Source of the DNA: Diphasiastrum complanatum
Lineage: Eukaryota; Streptophyta; Lycopodiopsida; Lycopodiales; Lycopodiaceae
DNA length: 64,000 bases
Assembly: GCA_029204225.1 (NCBI GenBank)
Contig: CM055104.1
Span: 39,486,527-39,550,526 of the forward strand
Direction of reading: 5' to 3'
Shown here: positions 44,835 through 56,100 of the stretch, in pieces
Numbering within the stretch: position 1 is the first letter of the stretch
Layout: every line of letters begins with the position of its first letter
Position numbers and translations under genes: made by a program
The notes under the pieces: model-generated
What the model was told of the DNA's origin: nothing
The model's input: only the letters and a program-made list of their open reading frames with translations
Databases searched by the model: none

Positions 44835-46274
44835 GGCAAATAGTTATTCATTTTTTATTCTTGTAGTTGTAACTCAGTACATAGCCACATTGTCCAAGTC
44901 TTCCTTGTCTGAGTCATCCTCGTCTGAGTCATCCTCGTCTGATATTCCTAATGAAAGTTAATATTACGAAGACACTCCTTCAGGTTCTCATCCTAATACC
45001 CTTTGTGTTTTCCCGACAACAATATCATCAAAAATTTCTCATCTAACTACTTTTTATGAAATGACACCTTTGACACAACCTGTTACAAATTTGAATTCTT
45101 CGTCTTCAGATTCAAATATTAGAGAAACAACATTGCAAGATCGTTTTGACGAATTTTAGTTAGTGATGATTCATAGGATTCAATTCACTTAGTCACGGAT
45201 TCAAGTAAATCTACAGATCCCCGTCAATCAAATCATCTTTGACGTGCAAGTTTTTCACATATTCGAAGAAGGTCCACCTCTCAAATCCAAAATCCGATCA
45301 AATCCAAAAGAGCTATATTTGTTGAGAATCCTTATTCTTAGGACACTACAGAACCAACTGAGGCAAACAAACAACAACCTGATGTTCAGGTAGATATTCC
45401 CACACCTTCTGAACCTGTTCACGCAACTATAGGTGCTACAGGGTCAATTTACAAATCTAATTTCAAAAGAAATAAAAAATATAAGAGAGACTTGAAATCA
45501 TCACCTAATTTGACAAAACGTCAAAAACAATCGATTACAAGAGAAGATTCGAAAGGTACGATGCATTATTTATTGTTCATCCTATTGCTTACAAAAATTA
45601 AACAACAAAGAGATTGAGGAGTTGAGATCCAATTTTTTTTTTTTTCAAATTAAAGATAAAAAGAATTACTATTTGTGTGCCACAGTGAGACCTGACAAAA
45701 ACTCATATGCATGGAGGTTTGTTGAAAAACCTACTAAGCTTTTCATGCAATTGGAAATTAACGCCTTCAAAGAATGCACACACGACTTCAAAAAAATCCA
45801 ACATTGCGAGGATCATTGCAGGGTAGTACTGTGTCTCTAGATTCTTTGAATGCTACGACTTGGCTAAAGCACTTTGTGGATGTTCATGGATAAAAATTAC
45901 CAAATTCATTATATTTTCACTTGCCATATAATTTTACAAGATTGGAGATACTTTTGATGTACAAGGAGTTCGCTAAGACCAAAAATGTTTCCTATTTAAG
46001 TTACTCGTATTTTCTTAGGATTTGGAAAAGAGATTTTGGTTTGATGAAGATTCCTAAAAAATCACAAATGATAGTTTGTTCGACATCATGCGAGTTGTTA
46101 AAATCTTCCAAACAACTAGCAAAGACCAATGATGAGAAAGGTAAAAAGTAATTAACTTTCAATACTTTAAAAACTTTATTTTTTTTGTTAATTTTTGAGT
46201 TTTCGAATTATTAATGTTATGATATTGCCATAATTTTATTGAATATTTAAATTGTTACATTTTGTGGTGGATGC
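44835..46274 (+). pseudogene. DUF7869-like transposase gene, 5' part only (arm B)
   Basis: Ser-rich N-terminal frame from ATG 44,835 (SESSSSESSSSDIPN, then a TAA that arm B' shares), followed by TPSGSHPNTLCVF and SSDSNIRETTLQDRFDEF. Later come WRFVEKPTKLFMQLEINAFK and the conserved block LPYNFTRLEILLMYKEFAKT, VSYLSYSYFLRIWKRDFGLM and KIPKKSQMIVCSTSCELL (45,905-46,151), closing at a GTAAAAAG donor. This order (helix, YSxFxRIW, C-x2-C-like) is what I remember from proteins with a DUF7869/RNase H-like domain common in algae and invertebrates. The gene stops at the arm edge; the rest exists only on the other arm. Confidence 0.6.
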
Positions 46275-46493
46275 AGATGAAATTACAGTGATCCAATGAA
46301 TATGGGGGTTTAAATGCTGATTCAGAGTTGCCTACTCATGTGAACAGTATGGATTTTGATCCACAAAAAGTTTGGGATCAAATTCCCTCACCAATTCTAG
46401 GATACCAGCTCGCCCTTCCAGTATTAGCTTTCTGCACCAAAAACCTGCTAAAACAGGATTAGTTTCAAACATTGATCAATAGCCTTGTACTTG

Positions 46494-46505
46494 GCTCTGA
46501 TACCA
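46494..46505 (-). other. Primer binding site beside LTR copy 2
   Basis: GCTCTGATACCA, the complement of TGGTATCAGAGC, directly adjacent to the LTR on its internal side. Confidence 0.85.
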
Positions 46506-47130
46506 TGTGAAAAGTATAGTACTAAGGACCATAAATGGATCTTTGAATGATCCACAAGGTTGATTGTGTGCTTGTTAAACAATCTATTAGATACTAGTCA
46601 TCAGAAAACAAGATCTAGTTTAGCAGCTTGATAGAAAACAAGTAGAGACAATCAGATCATTGATCATAAACTGAATTCCGACTTCACACATGTGAAAATG
46701 AGGCTGTAGTACGGCCTGTACACAGAGTCTAAAGTGTGCCAAAGCTTAGTTACATTGGAATCAATCACAATCACCATACATAGAGAGAAAATTCGAGTTT
46801 CTCCTTGAGGCTCCAAAAAGTTTCTATCTTCTCACTATGGAGAATGGGAATACATAGTAAAAGACACTTCCTTTGCAAATTTAGGTGAAAATCCAGCATG
46901 TAGTAAGGAAGTAGACTCAACTTTCTTTCCCTAATGTGAAAACCATAGCCTAGATCCAACAGTCATGCTTGGTAGGTGCATAGTAGGTACAAATCTCATC
47001 AAAAATCATGGTCTAGATCCTACAAAGTAGGAATCACTACCAAATGGACACAACCACTCATCTTGACTCGTGGTAACCTACATTAGGTGTGGATTGACAA
47101 GTGGCACTTTGGCCATTCAAGTGTCTAACA
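46506..47130 (-). repeat. LTR (TGTTAGACAC family), copy 2
   Basis: 625 bp, inverted relative to the copy at 27,376-28,000 and closely similar. The flanking bases outside the LTR also match, so this copy came by segment duplication, not by fresh insertion. Confidence 0.9.
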
Positions 47131-47159
47131 AATTTTTTTGACAAAATGTACAATATTCT

Positions 47160-47992
47160 ACGTGGCTAGATTCGCCAATGTAGGCAATTTTTCACAGAGC
47201 TTTCATCAAGTGGGGGTCAATGGAAAAAAAGAATATATGCTTTCAAGTAAGATTTTGTTTTGAACTATTCATGTGTTTTGTTTCATCTAGCACATCAATG
47301 ATTGTGAATAGTTTTTTTTTAATCTTATTTTTATTTTGTAGATCAACTTTAGTCACCAATCATCAATGAAATTTATAACTCAAAACATGGCACTTTGTCA
47401 CATGAGTCCACCAACAATATGTTTGTAGATTTGAATCATTTACTGAAATTTATTGTTAAGTTTTATGGAATCACAAATGAAAGTGTTGAAAATTTGATAT
47501 TAGTTCTCAAGTTAGATGAATTTGAAGTAATAAAGGGACAAAAGCTAGAAAGGGTTAGTGTTACACTTATGAATGGAGCATTAAGCAATACGATAAACTC
47601 GGAGAGTCTTAATTTCAGTGTGCAGTCCGAAAATAATATTTGGTGGTTAGCAGCTTTCCAGATTTAAATCTATTTTATTGAGTACTAGCAACTAATTCAT
47701 TTCGAGAATTTATGGTTTTGTGCTTTAAGCTACTATTGTTTTGTTATTATAGGTCTAAGTTTTAAATATACTTGATCGAGTAATACTGTTCGATTCTCTT
47801 AACATAGTTCATGATTTTGTATTTCAAACAGGTTTTAAAAGAAGATCATGACATTTTATTTTGGATGTTTAGTAAAACAGATTATCTAGAATCATATGAG
47901 CGACACACCACTCAATGTTCCTATAATAGGTGATTTTAAGGTGGAATGGCATTTGGCTGGAGACTTGAAGTCGTTGAAGTGCATGTTCTATA
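47160..47992 (+). pseudogene. Partial inverted copy of transposase-like gene alpha
   Basis: Plus strand. The alpha start codon is GTG here. The 90-codon frame 47,395-47,667 reads SHESTNNMFVDLNHLLKFIV, then NESVENLILVLKLDEFEVIK and ERVSVTLMNGALSNTINSES; it is more open than alpha itself. A block at 47,930-47,985 gives GDFKVEWHLAGDLKSLKCMF. Part of the second exon (about 340 bp of alpha) is missing. The copy ends at the copia #4 LTR piece. Confidence 0.6.
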
Positions 47993-48002
47993 GGAAAAAG
48001 AT

Positions 48003-48298
48003 AATTATTCTTCCACAGAGAACATGATAAAAGTTTGCATAAATCAAACTAATATCAATGTCTTCAATCGGGTCTGTATTTGATCTATGTACTAATAGAA
48101 TAGTATTTGCTCTGATTGAATATGTGTGCGGAAGTAATATGAGGAATAAGAGACAACATAGGACAATTTTTAGACAATAAGAAACTATTGACCAAAAAGG
48201 AATTTATAATTCTGAATCCGACTCAGTATACATCTCTTGTTGTCTTATCTCACTGTTGCGTCTTTGATTGAGTGAGTTACAATGAGTAATGCTGTAAC
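48003..48298 (-). repeat. End piece of copia #4 LTR inside C'
   Basis: Complement of 25,854-26,147. It shows that copia #4 was in place before the segment was copied. Confidence 0.85.
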
Positions 48299-48429
48299 TT
48301 TTTGCAAATTTCATAAGACCATCATAATTACATACCGCATAACATTTCAACACAACACATGATTTTTGGAAGTCCAAATGCCATTAAAACACAAAAGAGC
48401 TTAGATTATATTATACATATATTTTTTCA

Positions 48430-50766
48430 AAATACATTTTTTAAGGAATTTTCACTGATGCCTCTCAATTCAGAACTTGACATATTCTGAACGCTCTCAT
48501 TTTTAGCCGATGAAGTGGAAGACTCGTCTTCTTCATCAGAGTCGACTGGCATATCGACTTCAGAATCCACGTCCAATGTTGATATAAAAAACTTTGTAAG
48601 TCAACTTTTCTCTGTGGTTGACAAGTTGCTGACGATGGTTGTCTCATTAATCCAAGTCGTTCATTCAGTATGGCTATAATTGACTTTCCTAGACGATTGG
48701 TCCTTGTTAACTCAAAATTAAAAGCCAAAACATCTATATCTTGTAAATTCAAATTATCAATCCTCGGTTGTTCTTTGGAAATCGTTTTCTCTTGGCCTTT
48801 GGATCTACTTGCAACATTTGAAGTTCGTACCTTCCCAAAAAAACATTCGTTGAAGTGGTGCACAACCAATGGACACGTATTACTTTTGTTTGATTGCTAT
48901 TTTGCATGAAACCAAGTACTTTGGCAATCCAAAATGGATGTCCTTCATTGTTTTTTGAAGCTAGAAGTGCAACAAGGCTTCCAATTTGGATTTCATTCAG
49001 ATCACCATGCCACTTCATTTTTGCATCTTTTACACTTTGCCTCTTCTTTCTTGAGCCCACATAAATTTCACGTTCTTTGCCTTGCACAAGCTCCAAGAAA
49101 TCATTATCTCAAGGTAGATTTGAAATTTCGACAATTGTAGTTGAAGTTCCATTGAAATTCTTCAATTGTTGATGCATATTCATTGAGGAAACTGATTTTT
49201 TGTTCCTCGAAAACATCCATCCACCAATGCTGATCAAACTCATCAAAAAATTGATAAGTTGCTTGAATACTTGAATCCAAAAAATTTAACGATGCAAATG
49301 GGTCAACCTCACGATGCTCTCTTTGTGCTTTTTGTTCTTCTAGCATGGACTTCAAGAGAGACAACACAACAAGCTTGATTTGACCAGATGGCATAGTGAG
49401 CAAAATTGTATTCCTTCAACAGGTAACCATGAAACTGAACTTGAAAATTGTTTGCCCCATAGCAACGTGATGCCAATTTCATTACATTTGATTTTGAACA
49501 AATGTTGACAGCTAATATCATTAATAGTAGCAACACAGCGACTTGTTTCATTGGATGCCTTAATATATTCACGAAAATCATATGTATGTCTAATTAACGA
49601 CTTTGGGCTTTGGCACGTATGATTCTTCAACAATGTTCTAAAGCTTTGGTAAAGAAAATATCTTCTTGTGTCTTAGTCTTTTGGAAAAACAACTAAACAT
49701 CTTATCAACTTGATCATGAGTGTGACCCACCAACAAAAATCCTATTTTTATTTTTGTGAATTTTTTTTTTCTACCAACATGAATAAGTAAGCCAGTACAG
49801 TTTGGTTTTTATTTTTCCTAGCAATGTTGTCAAGATGCAAATACAATATTTCTGGAAGATTATCACCAAATTCGCAAATTATCTTTTTTGTACAATGGTT
49901 ATGGTCAAATTTGGATCGTTTCGAACATTGTAAAAATTGAAAATACTTTCGACTCCAATGTGCCATCAAACACAAGTGCTTCAACAAGATGAACCTAAAT
50001 AAAATCTGTCTCGTTCAAATTTTATGGCACTCTAACTAAATGAGATAACATCGATTTCTTCTGATCCATGCCATCAATGACCAGACGCGGATACTTTTGT
50101 GAAATTTCCAAATATTTCTTTCGATGTTCGCCTAATTTTTGTCTTTCCAATGTTTGTTGATCTCTGTGCACTTGAAGCGCTTTTGCAGCATCCACCATAA
50201 AATGTAACAATTAAAATATTCAATAAAATTATGACAATATCATAACATTATTAATTTGAAAACTCAAAAATTAACAAAAAAATAAAATTTTTAAAGTATT
50301 GAAAGTTAATTAGTTTTTACCTTTCTCAGCATTGGTCTTTGCTAGTTGTTTGGAAGATTTTAACAACTCGCATGATGTCAAACAAACTATCATTCGTGAT
50401 TTTTTAGGAATCTTCACCAAACCAAAATCTCTCTTCCAAATCCTTAGAAAATATGAGTAACTTAAATAGGAAACATTTTTGGTCTTAGCGAACTCCTTGT
50501 ACATCAAAAATATCTCCAATTTTGTAAAATTATATGGCAAGTGAGAATATAATGAATTTGGTAATTTTTATCCATGCACATCCACAAAGTGCTTTAGCCA
50601 AGCCGTAGCATTCAAAGAATCTAGAGACACAGTTCTACCCTGCAATGATCCTCGCAATGTTGGATTTTTTTGAAGTCGTACGTGCATTCTTTGAACGTGT
50701 TAATTTCCAACTTCGAATATGTGAAAAACTTGCATGTCGAAGATGATTTGATTGACGGGGATCTGT
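48430..50766 (-). pseudogene. DUF7869-like transposase gene, main body
   Basis: Minus strand, continuing the 5' part at 56.0-55.7 kb beyond copia #6. Blocks in order: MPYNFTKLEIFLMYKEFAKT ... WKRDFGLVKIPKK (50,540-50,310), intron, MVDAAKALQVHRDQQTLERQ and RLVIDGMDQKKSMLSHL (50,210-50,022), then CEFGDNLPEILYLHLDNIAR (49,880-49,800), LLVGHTHDQVDKMFSCFSKR (about 49,700), and a C-terminal part with PFWIAKVLGFMQNSNQTKVI (48,960-48,900). Asp-rich motifs IDGMDQ and HLDN with GHTHDQVD fit an RNase H-fold transposase-like domain; the DUF number is from memory. Stops at 49,989, 49,746 and elsewhere show decay. The tail ends with an acidic Asp/Glu/Ser stretch near 48,520. Confidence 0.65.
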
Positions 50767-51581
50767 GTTGAATTTCACACGTGTGGATTGTCCACTACAT
50801 GTACTTGTGATCTCCTAAGGTGTGTAGATGCACCAAGATCAAGACTAGATTGAGATTCAAGATCTATCTTTGATTCTATGGCAAAAACACACTATTACAT
50901 GCATTCAATCACTTCCAGCTCTCACTCACACGTGTGGGAAGTGTTCCAAAAGTATTCTAAGTAAAAACAAGCTGCTCTCCTCGTGTAGAGAGAGAAAAAC
51001 AAGAGCTCTCGGGTAGAGAGAGAAAGCTAGAAATTCAATGACACTCAAAATCCACTCAATCTCAAAATCAATTAGATCCAAAAGGAGGAGTACAATGATA
51101 CTAATAGATTCATGAGCTACCACTATGCTTAACTATGATTGGATCACACTTTGCCACCTCTTAATCCTATTGGACCATTGATCCATGCACCTCTAAATTC
51201 TATTGGACTATATTCAAGCACACCTCAATTTTCTATTGGACCTCACAAGGTTCCACCTCTAAATCCTATTGGACCTCTTAAGCTTCATCAAACAAAAGCA
51301 TGACACTTGTCTACACACTAATTGGCACAAGTTTGGCTCTATTTTGGCTCAATATTGGCATTACAAGTGGAAATGGATAATTTGCCATCTATGCTAAATT
51401 TGACCCTATCAACATCCTACACCTAAATGCTTGACTATGAAATTCTATGAGACCCCTATATCAATTATTTTGATTTACTTTACAATTCTCCACACGTGGG
51501 AACATCCTCCACACATGTGAGATTCACTTACAAACTTCTATCATAAAAAATACCAAACTAGATTTTTGCCGATTTTTCACA
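50767..51581 (-). repeat. 3' LTR of copia #6 (815 bp)
   Basis: On plus it runs from TGTTGAATTTCACACGTG to TTTTTCACA. It keeps a 148-bp block (about 50,907-51,054) with CACACGTGTGGGAAGTG and two GTAGAGAGAGAAA units that the other LTR lacks. Confidence 0.95.
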
Positions 51582-51690
51582 CTCCTCAAAAAATAGCTTG
51601 GAAAGGTACTAGATCACTTGAGAAGTTTGTAAATCTTTTTGAGTGGATCCTTTGGTATGCATAAGAAGTGAAGATCAGCCAAGGGATCCA

Positions 51691-52091
51691 TCATAGCATC
51701 ACCCTCACCATATCCATGATAAGATCTCTTTGGTAGAGATCTCTTGCCAATGCCTTTGAAGAGTGCTCCACCAATATGCCACTATTATCATGGGCTTCCT
51801 CCATGCTTGATGATGATCTTTGCCTTGAAAGTTCCACTTGCATGATGGATGCACAATAAATAGAGAAATCTGAGGCTTCCAAGCCTCATAAGGATCATGG
51901 AGATCAAGATCATAAGATGTGAAACAATGATGATTATCAAGATTATGCTTTCTAGCTTGACTAGTCCACATACAATGAACTATATCCATGATGGATCTAA
52001 TCTTGATATCAAAGACTATCTTGATATTTTTTAGGCTAGTTACTCTCTCAAGGATGTAAGTGTCCACTTTGGATGCTTCACTTAATCTCAA
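51691..52091 (-). pseudogene. 3' non-pol region of copia #6
   Basis: Overlapping minus frames (128 and 63 codons) containing SLKNIKIVFDIKIRSIMDIV and VELSRQRSSSSMEEAHDNSG. These have no RT or RNase H features. Position and wording (a short SS..DD/EEAH.N.GILV run) recall the LAGFVDGNE region of copias at 2.5 and 20.2 kb. Confidence 0.4.
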
Positions 52092-53899
52092 GAGGAGTTT
52101 ACAATTTGCCTCAAAACATGTGAAAACATGATTTCAAAAAAGTGAGTACCAAGCTCAATCTTGTTCTTACTAGAACCAAGAGCATACTTTTGACAATACA
52201 ATATCTTGATTTCAAAAAGTATTGGAAACACATCTAAGTCAATAATGACAAGAAACATGTCCATACCATAAGCGTCAAACAAAACTAGTATAGCTTTTCT
52301 TGAACTTTGAGATCCAAAAAATTCAATGAAGCAAGATAGCATTTCAAGCAAAGGAAGAGAAGCATATATGAATGTGTTGTAGTAGATACAACATGAAAGA
52401 TGCCCCTCTTTGCCATGTAAGGTGAGCCATAAAGACTCGGCCATGCATCTTGAAGATCTTCTTGAAATCATATGAAGAAGAAACTCCTCCTCACACATTG
52501 GCCCCATCATAACTTGAATACCTTCAAAAAGGATAACTTCTGATGCTTCTTGAGAAGCCTTGATCTCGGCCACTTCCAAGATTGAATCTTCATGCAATAT
52601 GACATCTCTATTCAAGATCACATTTGAAATAGAGAGTGTAAAGACACTAAAGGCCTCCTTGATGGATGAGTGTCCAATCATGATCCATGAGCTTGGATCA
52701 TCCTTCCTTCTTGTTTCCAAGGGAATATGTGCAAAGCAAGCACTACCAAGCTCACTAAGGTGATCAACCTTAGGCTTCATCTTGAATAAAACTTCATATG
52801 GTTCTATTCCTTCAAGAGCTCCAATACTCCTCAAAGCTTTGATCTTCAATGAGAATTTCTTCTCAACATATGCTTTGAATAATAAGGAATAATCATACAC
52901 CATAATACTTGAAGAGAGAAGATATGTGCATCTTGTGTAATCCTCCTCCTTTGAAATATTGGAAATATAAGAAACATCAAGAGAGTTTGCACTCTCACTT
53001 GGATCCAATTTGTAGATGCCTTCAAATCTTGATCCATATGCAAGGATCTCACCATCCTTCTTAATCACACAATTGTCAATATTGAAATTGACATCAAAGC
53101 CACTATCAAGAAGTTGGCCAACACTTAAGACATTCTTTGTAAGCTTTGGGACAAAAAGAACATTGTTGAGAAAGAGATCTTTAGAAGATGCAAGCTTCAA
53201 GGGAATAATCCCTACTCCTTCAATATTGCACTCATGCTTACTTGCAAAGTATATGGTCTTCTTGACTCCATCATAAGGCATAATAGATGAAAAAAAGTGC
53301 TTGGAGCCACACATATGTGAAGATGCTCCACTATCAATATACCATGAGTCATCCTTGTTGAAGGTGGAAGAGGAGAAGCTTGATGCCATAAGAGAGCCTT
53401 CTCCATCACTTGCAATATAGTATTCTTTCTCATTGGTGATGTTGGCTTGATTGAGTTGATTCTTCTTCTTGAAGCAATTGGTGGCATAATGGCTTTTCTT
53501 GCCACAATAAAAGCACTTGATCATCTTCTTCTTGATATTTGAATTAGAAGCATGAGAGGTATCCTCCTCCTCTCCATCTTGGTCTTTAGCTTTGTCATTA
53601 GAGAAGTGATGGTGTTGCTTCTTACTCCTCTCTTTGTGCTTGGCAAATAGAACTTTGCAATCATCATGATTGAGTGATAGCTTGTCCATCCTCAAGAGTT
53701 TGTACTCTTGTCTTGATTCTTCAGAAATAAGCACACTTTGAAGGTCCTCCAAACTTGGTAGCTCCTCCTTATTAGCATAGTATTGGACAAGGTTGTCATA
53801 TTCATCTCTCAAGCCATTGAGAATGACTTGGACTAGCTCACTTTGATTGATTGAGTCACCAATACATGCAAGCTCCCTATGAATATCCTTGACTCTCAA
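52088..53899 (-). CDS. Copia #6 gag-protease-integrase-end ORF
   Basis: 603 codons without a stop. Gag part: MRVKDIHRELACIGDSINQS, LVQVILNGLRDEYDNLVQYY; knuckle CFYCGKKSHYATNC at about residue 127; protease DSWYIDSGASSHMCGSKHFF near 190; then LFVPKLTKNVLSVGQLLDSG. The integrase core (catalytic D,D,E) is skipped; the frame resumes with GIEPYEVLFKMKPKVDHLSE and SSWIMIGHSSIKEAFSVFTL. No RT motif follows; the last 130 residues are unlike pol. The true gag start is upstream: 54,250-53,900 reads VLGIEEEPQVLQEVQKYKKR and KSIYEAKNTSRLLTLRNQIF with a TGA where Trp is expected. A long frame in an element missing its enzymes suggests recent trans-mobilisation or selection on gag. Confidence 0.85.
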   Translation of the reverse strand: MRVKDIHRELACIGDSINQSELVQVILNGLRDEYDNLVQYYANKEELPSLEDLQSVLISEESRQEYKLLRMDKLSLNHDDCKVLFAKHKERSKKQHHHFSNDKAKDQDGEEEDTSHASNSNIKKKMIKCFYCGKKSHYATNCFKKKNQLNQANITNEKEYYIASDGEGSLMASSFSSSTFNKDDSWYIDSGASSHMCGSKHFFSSIMPYDGVKKTIYFASKHECNIEGVGIIPLKLASSKDLFLNNVLFVPKLTKNVLSVGQLLDSGFDVNFNIDNCVIKKDGEILAYGSRFEGIYKLDPSESANSLDVSYISNISKEEDYTRCTYLLSSSIMVYDYSLLFKAYVEKKFSLKIKALRSIGALEGIEPYEVLFKMKPKVDHLSELGSACFAHIPLETRRKDDPSSWIMIGHSSIKEAFSVFTLSISNVILNRDVILHEDSILEVAEIKASQEASEVILFEGIQVMMGPMCEEEFLLHMISRRSSRCMAESLWLTLHGKEGHLSCCIYYNTFIYASLPLLEMLSCFIEFFGSQSSRKAILVLFDAYGMDMFLVIIDLDVFPILFEIKILYCQKYALGSSKNKIELGTHFFEIMFSHVLRQIVNSS

Positions 53900-54250
53900 A
53901 ACATAATTAGATGCACTCTCATCACTCTTTTGACTACTTTGGAATATTTGATTTCTAAGAGTGAGGAGCCTAGAGGTGTTCTTAGCCTCATAGATGGACT
54001 TGAGACAATCTCAAGCTTCCTTGGATGTAGAACAATCACCAATCTCCCTCAATATCTCATTAGAGACATTCATCTTAATGTAGTGGAGAGCCATCCTATC
54101 TCTCTTCTTGTATTTTTGTACTTCTTGAAGGACTTGAGGCTCCTCCTCAATCCCAAGTACAATGTCCATCACATCTTGGAGTCAAAAAGGACTACATCCT
54201 CAATTCCATATTGAATAATTGGAAGTAGACAATCTCTCACTTGGTTGCAA
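53900..54250 (-). pseudogene. Copia #6 gag N-terminal part
   Basis: Minus frame in phase with the 603-codon ORF: KYKKRDRMALHYIKMNVSNE, ILREIGDCSTSKEA, TGA, DCLKSIYEAKNTSRLLTL. UBN2-like gag domain. The single TGA (54,0xx) splits gag from the rest. Confidence 0.75.
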
Positions 54251-55020
54251 CAAGTATGAACTCATTAAAGTCATGTAAAGTGGAGATAAATAAAAGTGAT
54301 GAACAAAAAATGTTGCTTCTCTCTCACTATAGGATCCAATAATGTGGTGCTACCATCTCCTATGCAAGATCTTGCAACAAACTATGAGATGATTCTCGCT
54401 AGCTATCTCAATCTCTCCAAAACTAGATCTACTTCACATCAAATGATGGAGTATGGGCAAATTTAGGATCAAACACTCTTAGCATGTGTGAAATACACTA
54501 AGAAATCAAATTTGACTCAAATACAATGATATTGCATGAAACAAAATGGCTAAGATCTCAAAACAGTGCCTAGATCACATATAGATGAGATTGGTAAGCA
54601 TTCAACTGTGATTTTGGATCAAACAAGCAATCTTTTGACCAAACCAAATGTGTCCACCCAGGTCTAGGTGCCCTACCTAACCCTCTTTAAAAGCTTATAA
54701 CTTTTGATTGGCTCAACCAAATGGAATGAAACTGATTGCATCATAAACTAGACAAAAATAGCTTCAAAACAAGCTATCTAGCAAGATTTTTGGATCAAAC
54801 ATGAAAGAGAACTCCCAAACTAAAATTGGATGTTCCTCACACGTGTCTGAGCACCTGATTCTGTACAGTACCAAGTCAGACCCAATCAATGTCCTTTTGA
54901 TCTCTTTTGATCCAAAATTGAACAAGATAGCTAGGAAAATGGGCCTTGACAACTTCTAGCTCAAGATTGATGAAATTTTTTTCACTTAGATGGATCAAAA
55001 TGCATGGTAACCTAAGGTAG

Positions 55021-55032
55021 GCTCTGATACCA
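55021..55032 (-). other. Primer binding site of copia #6
   Basis: GCTCTGATACCA on plus, i.e. TGGTATCAGAGC on the element strand, touching the 5' LTR. It matches initiator tRNA-Met. Confidence 0.95.
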
Positions 55033-55699
55033 TGTTGAATTTCACACGTGTGGATTGTCCACTACATGTACTTGTGATCTCCTAAGGTGTGTAGATGCAC
55101 CAAGATCAAGACTAGATTGAGATTCAAGATCTATCTTTGATTCTATGGCAAAAATACACTATTACATGCATTCTCAATCTCAAAATCAATTAGATCCAAA
55201 AGGAGGAGTACAATGATACTAATAGATTCATGAGCTACCACTATGCTTAACTATGATTGGATCACACTTTGCCACCTCTTAATCCTATTGGACCATTGAT
55301 CCATGCACCTCTAAATTCTATTGGACTATATTCAAGCACACCTCAATTTTCTATTGGACCTCACAAGGTTCCACCTCTAAATCCTATTAGACCTCTTAAG
55401 CTTCATCAAACAAAAGCATGACACTTGTCTACACTCTAATTGGCACAAGTTTGGCTCTATTTTGGCTCAATATTGGCATTACAAGTGGAAATGGATAATT
55501 TGCCATCTATGCCAAATTTGACCCTATCAACATCCTACACCTAAATGCTTGACTATGAAATTCTATGAGACCCCTATATCAAACATTTTGATTTACTTTA
55601 CAATTCTCCACACGTGGGAACATCCTCCACACATGTGAGATTCACTTACAAACTTCTATCATAAAAAATACCAAGCTAGATTTTTGCCAATTTCTCACA
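55033..55699 (-). repeat. 5' LTR of copia #6 (667 bp)
   Basis: Nearly identical to the 815-bp LTR except for a clean 148-bp deletion after ACATGCATTC and about ten point differences. Confidence 0.95.
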
Positions 55700-55704
55700 A
55701 TCTG

Positions 55705-56090
55705 TAGATTTACTTGAATCTATGACTAATTGAATTGAATGCTATGAATCATCACTAACTAAAATTCGTCAAAACGATCTTGCAATGTTGTTTCTCTATT
55801 ATTTGAATCTGAAGACAAAGAATTCAAATTTGTAACAGGTTGTATCAAAGGTGTCATTTCATGAAAAGTAGTTAGATGAGGAATTTCAGATGATATTGTT
55901 GTCGGGGAAACACAAAGGGTATTAGGATGAGAACCTGAAGGAGTGTCTTCGTAATATTAACTTTCATTAGGAATATCAGACAAGGATGACTTAGACAAGG
56001 AAGAGTTAGACAATGTGGCTATGTACTGAGTTACAACTACAAGAATAAAAAATGAATAACTATTTGCCATTGCAAAAATATAACAATTTT
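55705..56090 (-). pseudogene. DUF7869-like transposase gene, 5' exons (arm B')
   Basis: Minus-strand counterpart of 44,835-45,200: the Ser/Asp-rich start, a TAA shared with arm B (in AGTTAATATT), then TPSGSHPNTLCVS and FHEMTPLIQPVTNLNSLSSD. Its continuation lies left of copia #6. Confidence 0.55.
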
Positions 56091-56100
56091 GATTCTAGTC

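Larger units (their letters stand above)
43805..46274. repeat. Palindrome arm B (inner, left)
   Basis: Inverted counterpart of 50,188-57,048 (interrupted there by a copia). The edges are sharp: AGGTTTTTAAAACATATTAA at 43,805 and GGTGGATGC at 46,274, where inverted copy C' begins at the next base. Confidence 0.9.
46275..48298. repeat. C': inverted copy of 25,854-28,231
   Basis: Runs of agreement begin at AGATGAAATTACAGTGATC (46,275; complement at 28,231) and end at GTTACAATGAGTAATGC (48,298; complement at 25,854). It contains, in reverse order, the primer site, the 625-bp LTR, the alpha gene start and the end of the copia #4 LTR. Confidence 0.95.
50767..55699 (-). mobile_element. Copia #6: complete ends, RT-less, with ATCTG target duplication
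   Basis: LTRs at 50,767-51,581 and 55,033-55,699, TSD ATCTG at 50,762-50,766 and 55,700-55,704, primer site at 55,021-55,032 and PPT at 51,582-51,593 (CTCCTCAAAAAA on plus). It splits arm B' within the transposase-like gene. Inside is one long gag-protease-integrase-end frame and no RT. Its arm B counterpart shows the empty site. Confidence 0.95.
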
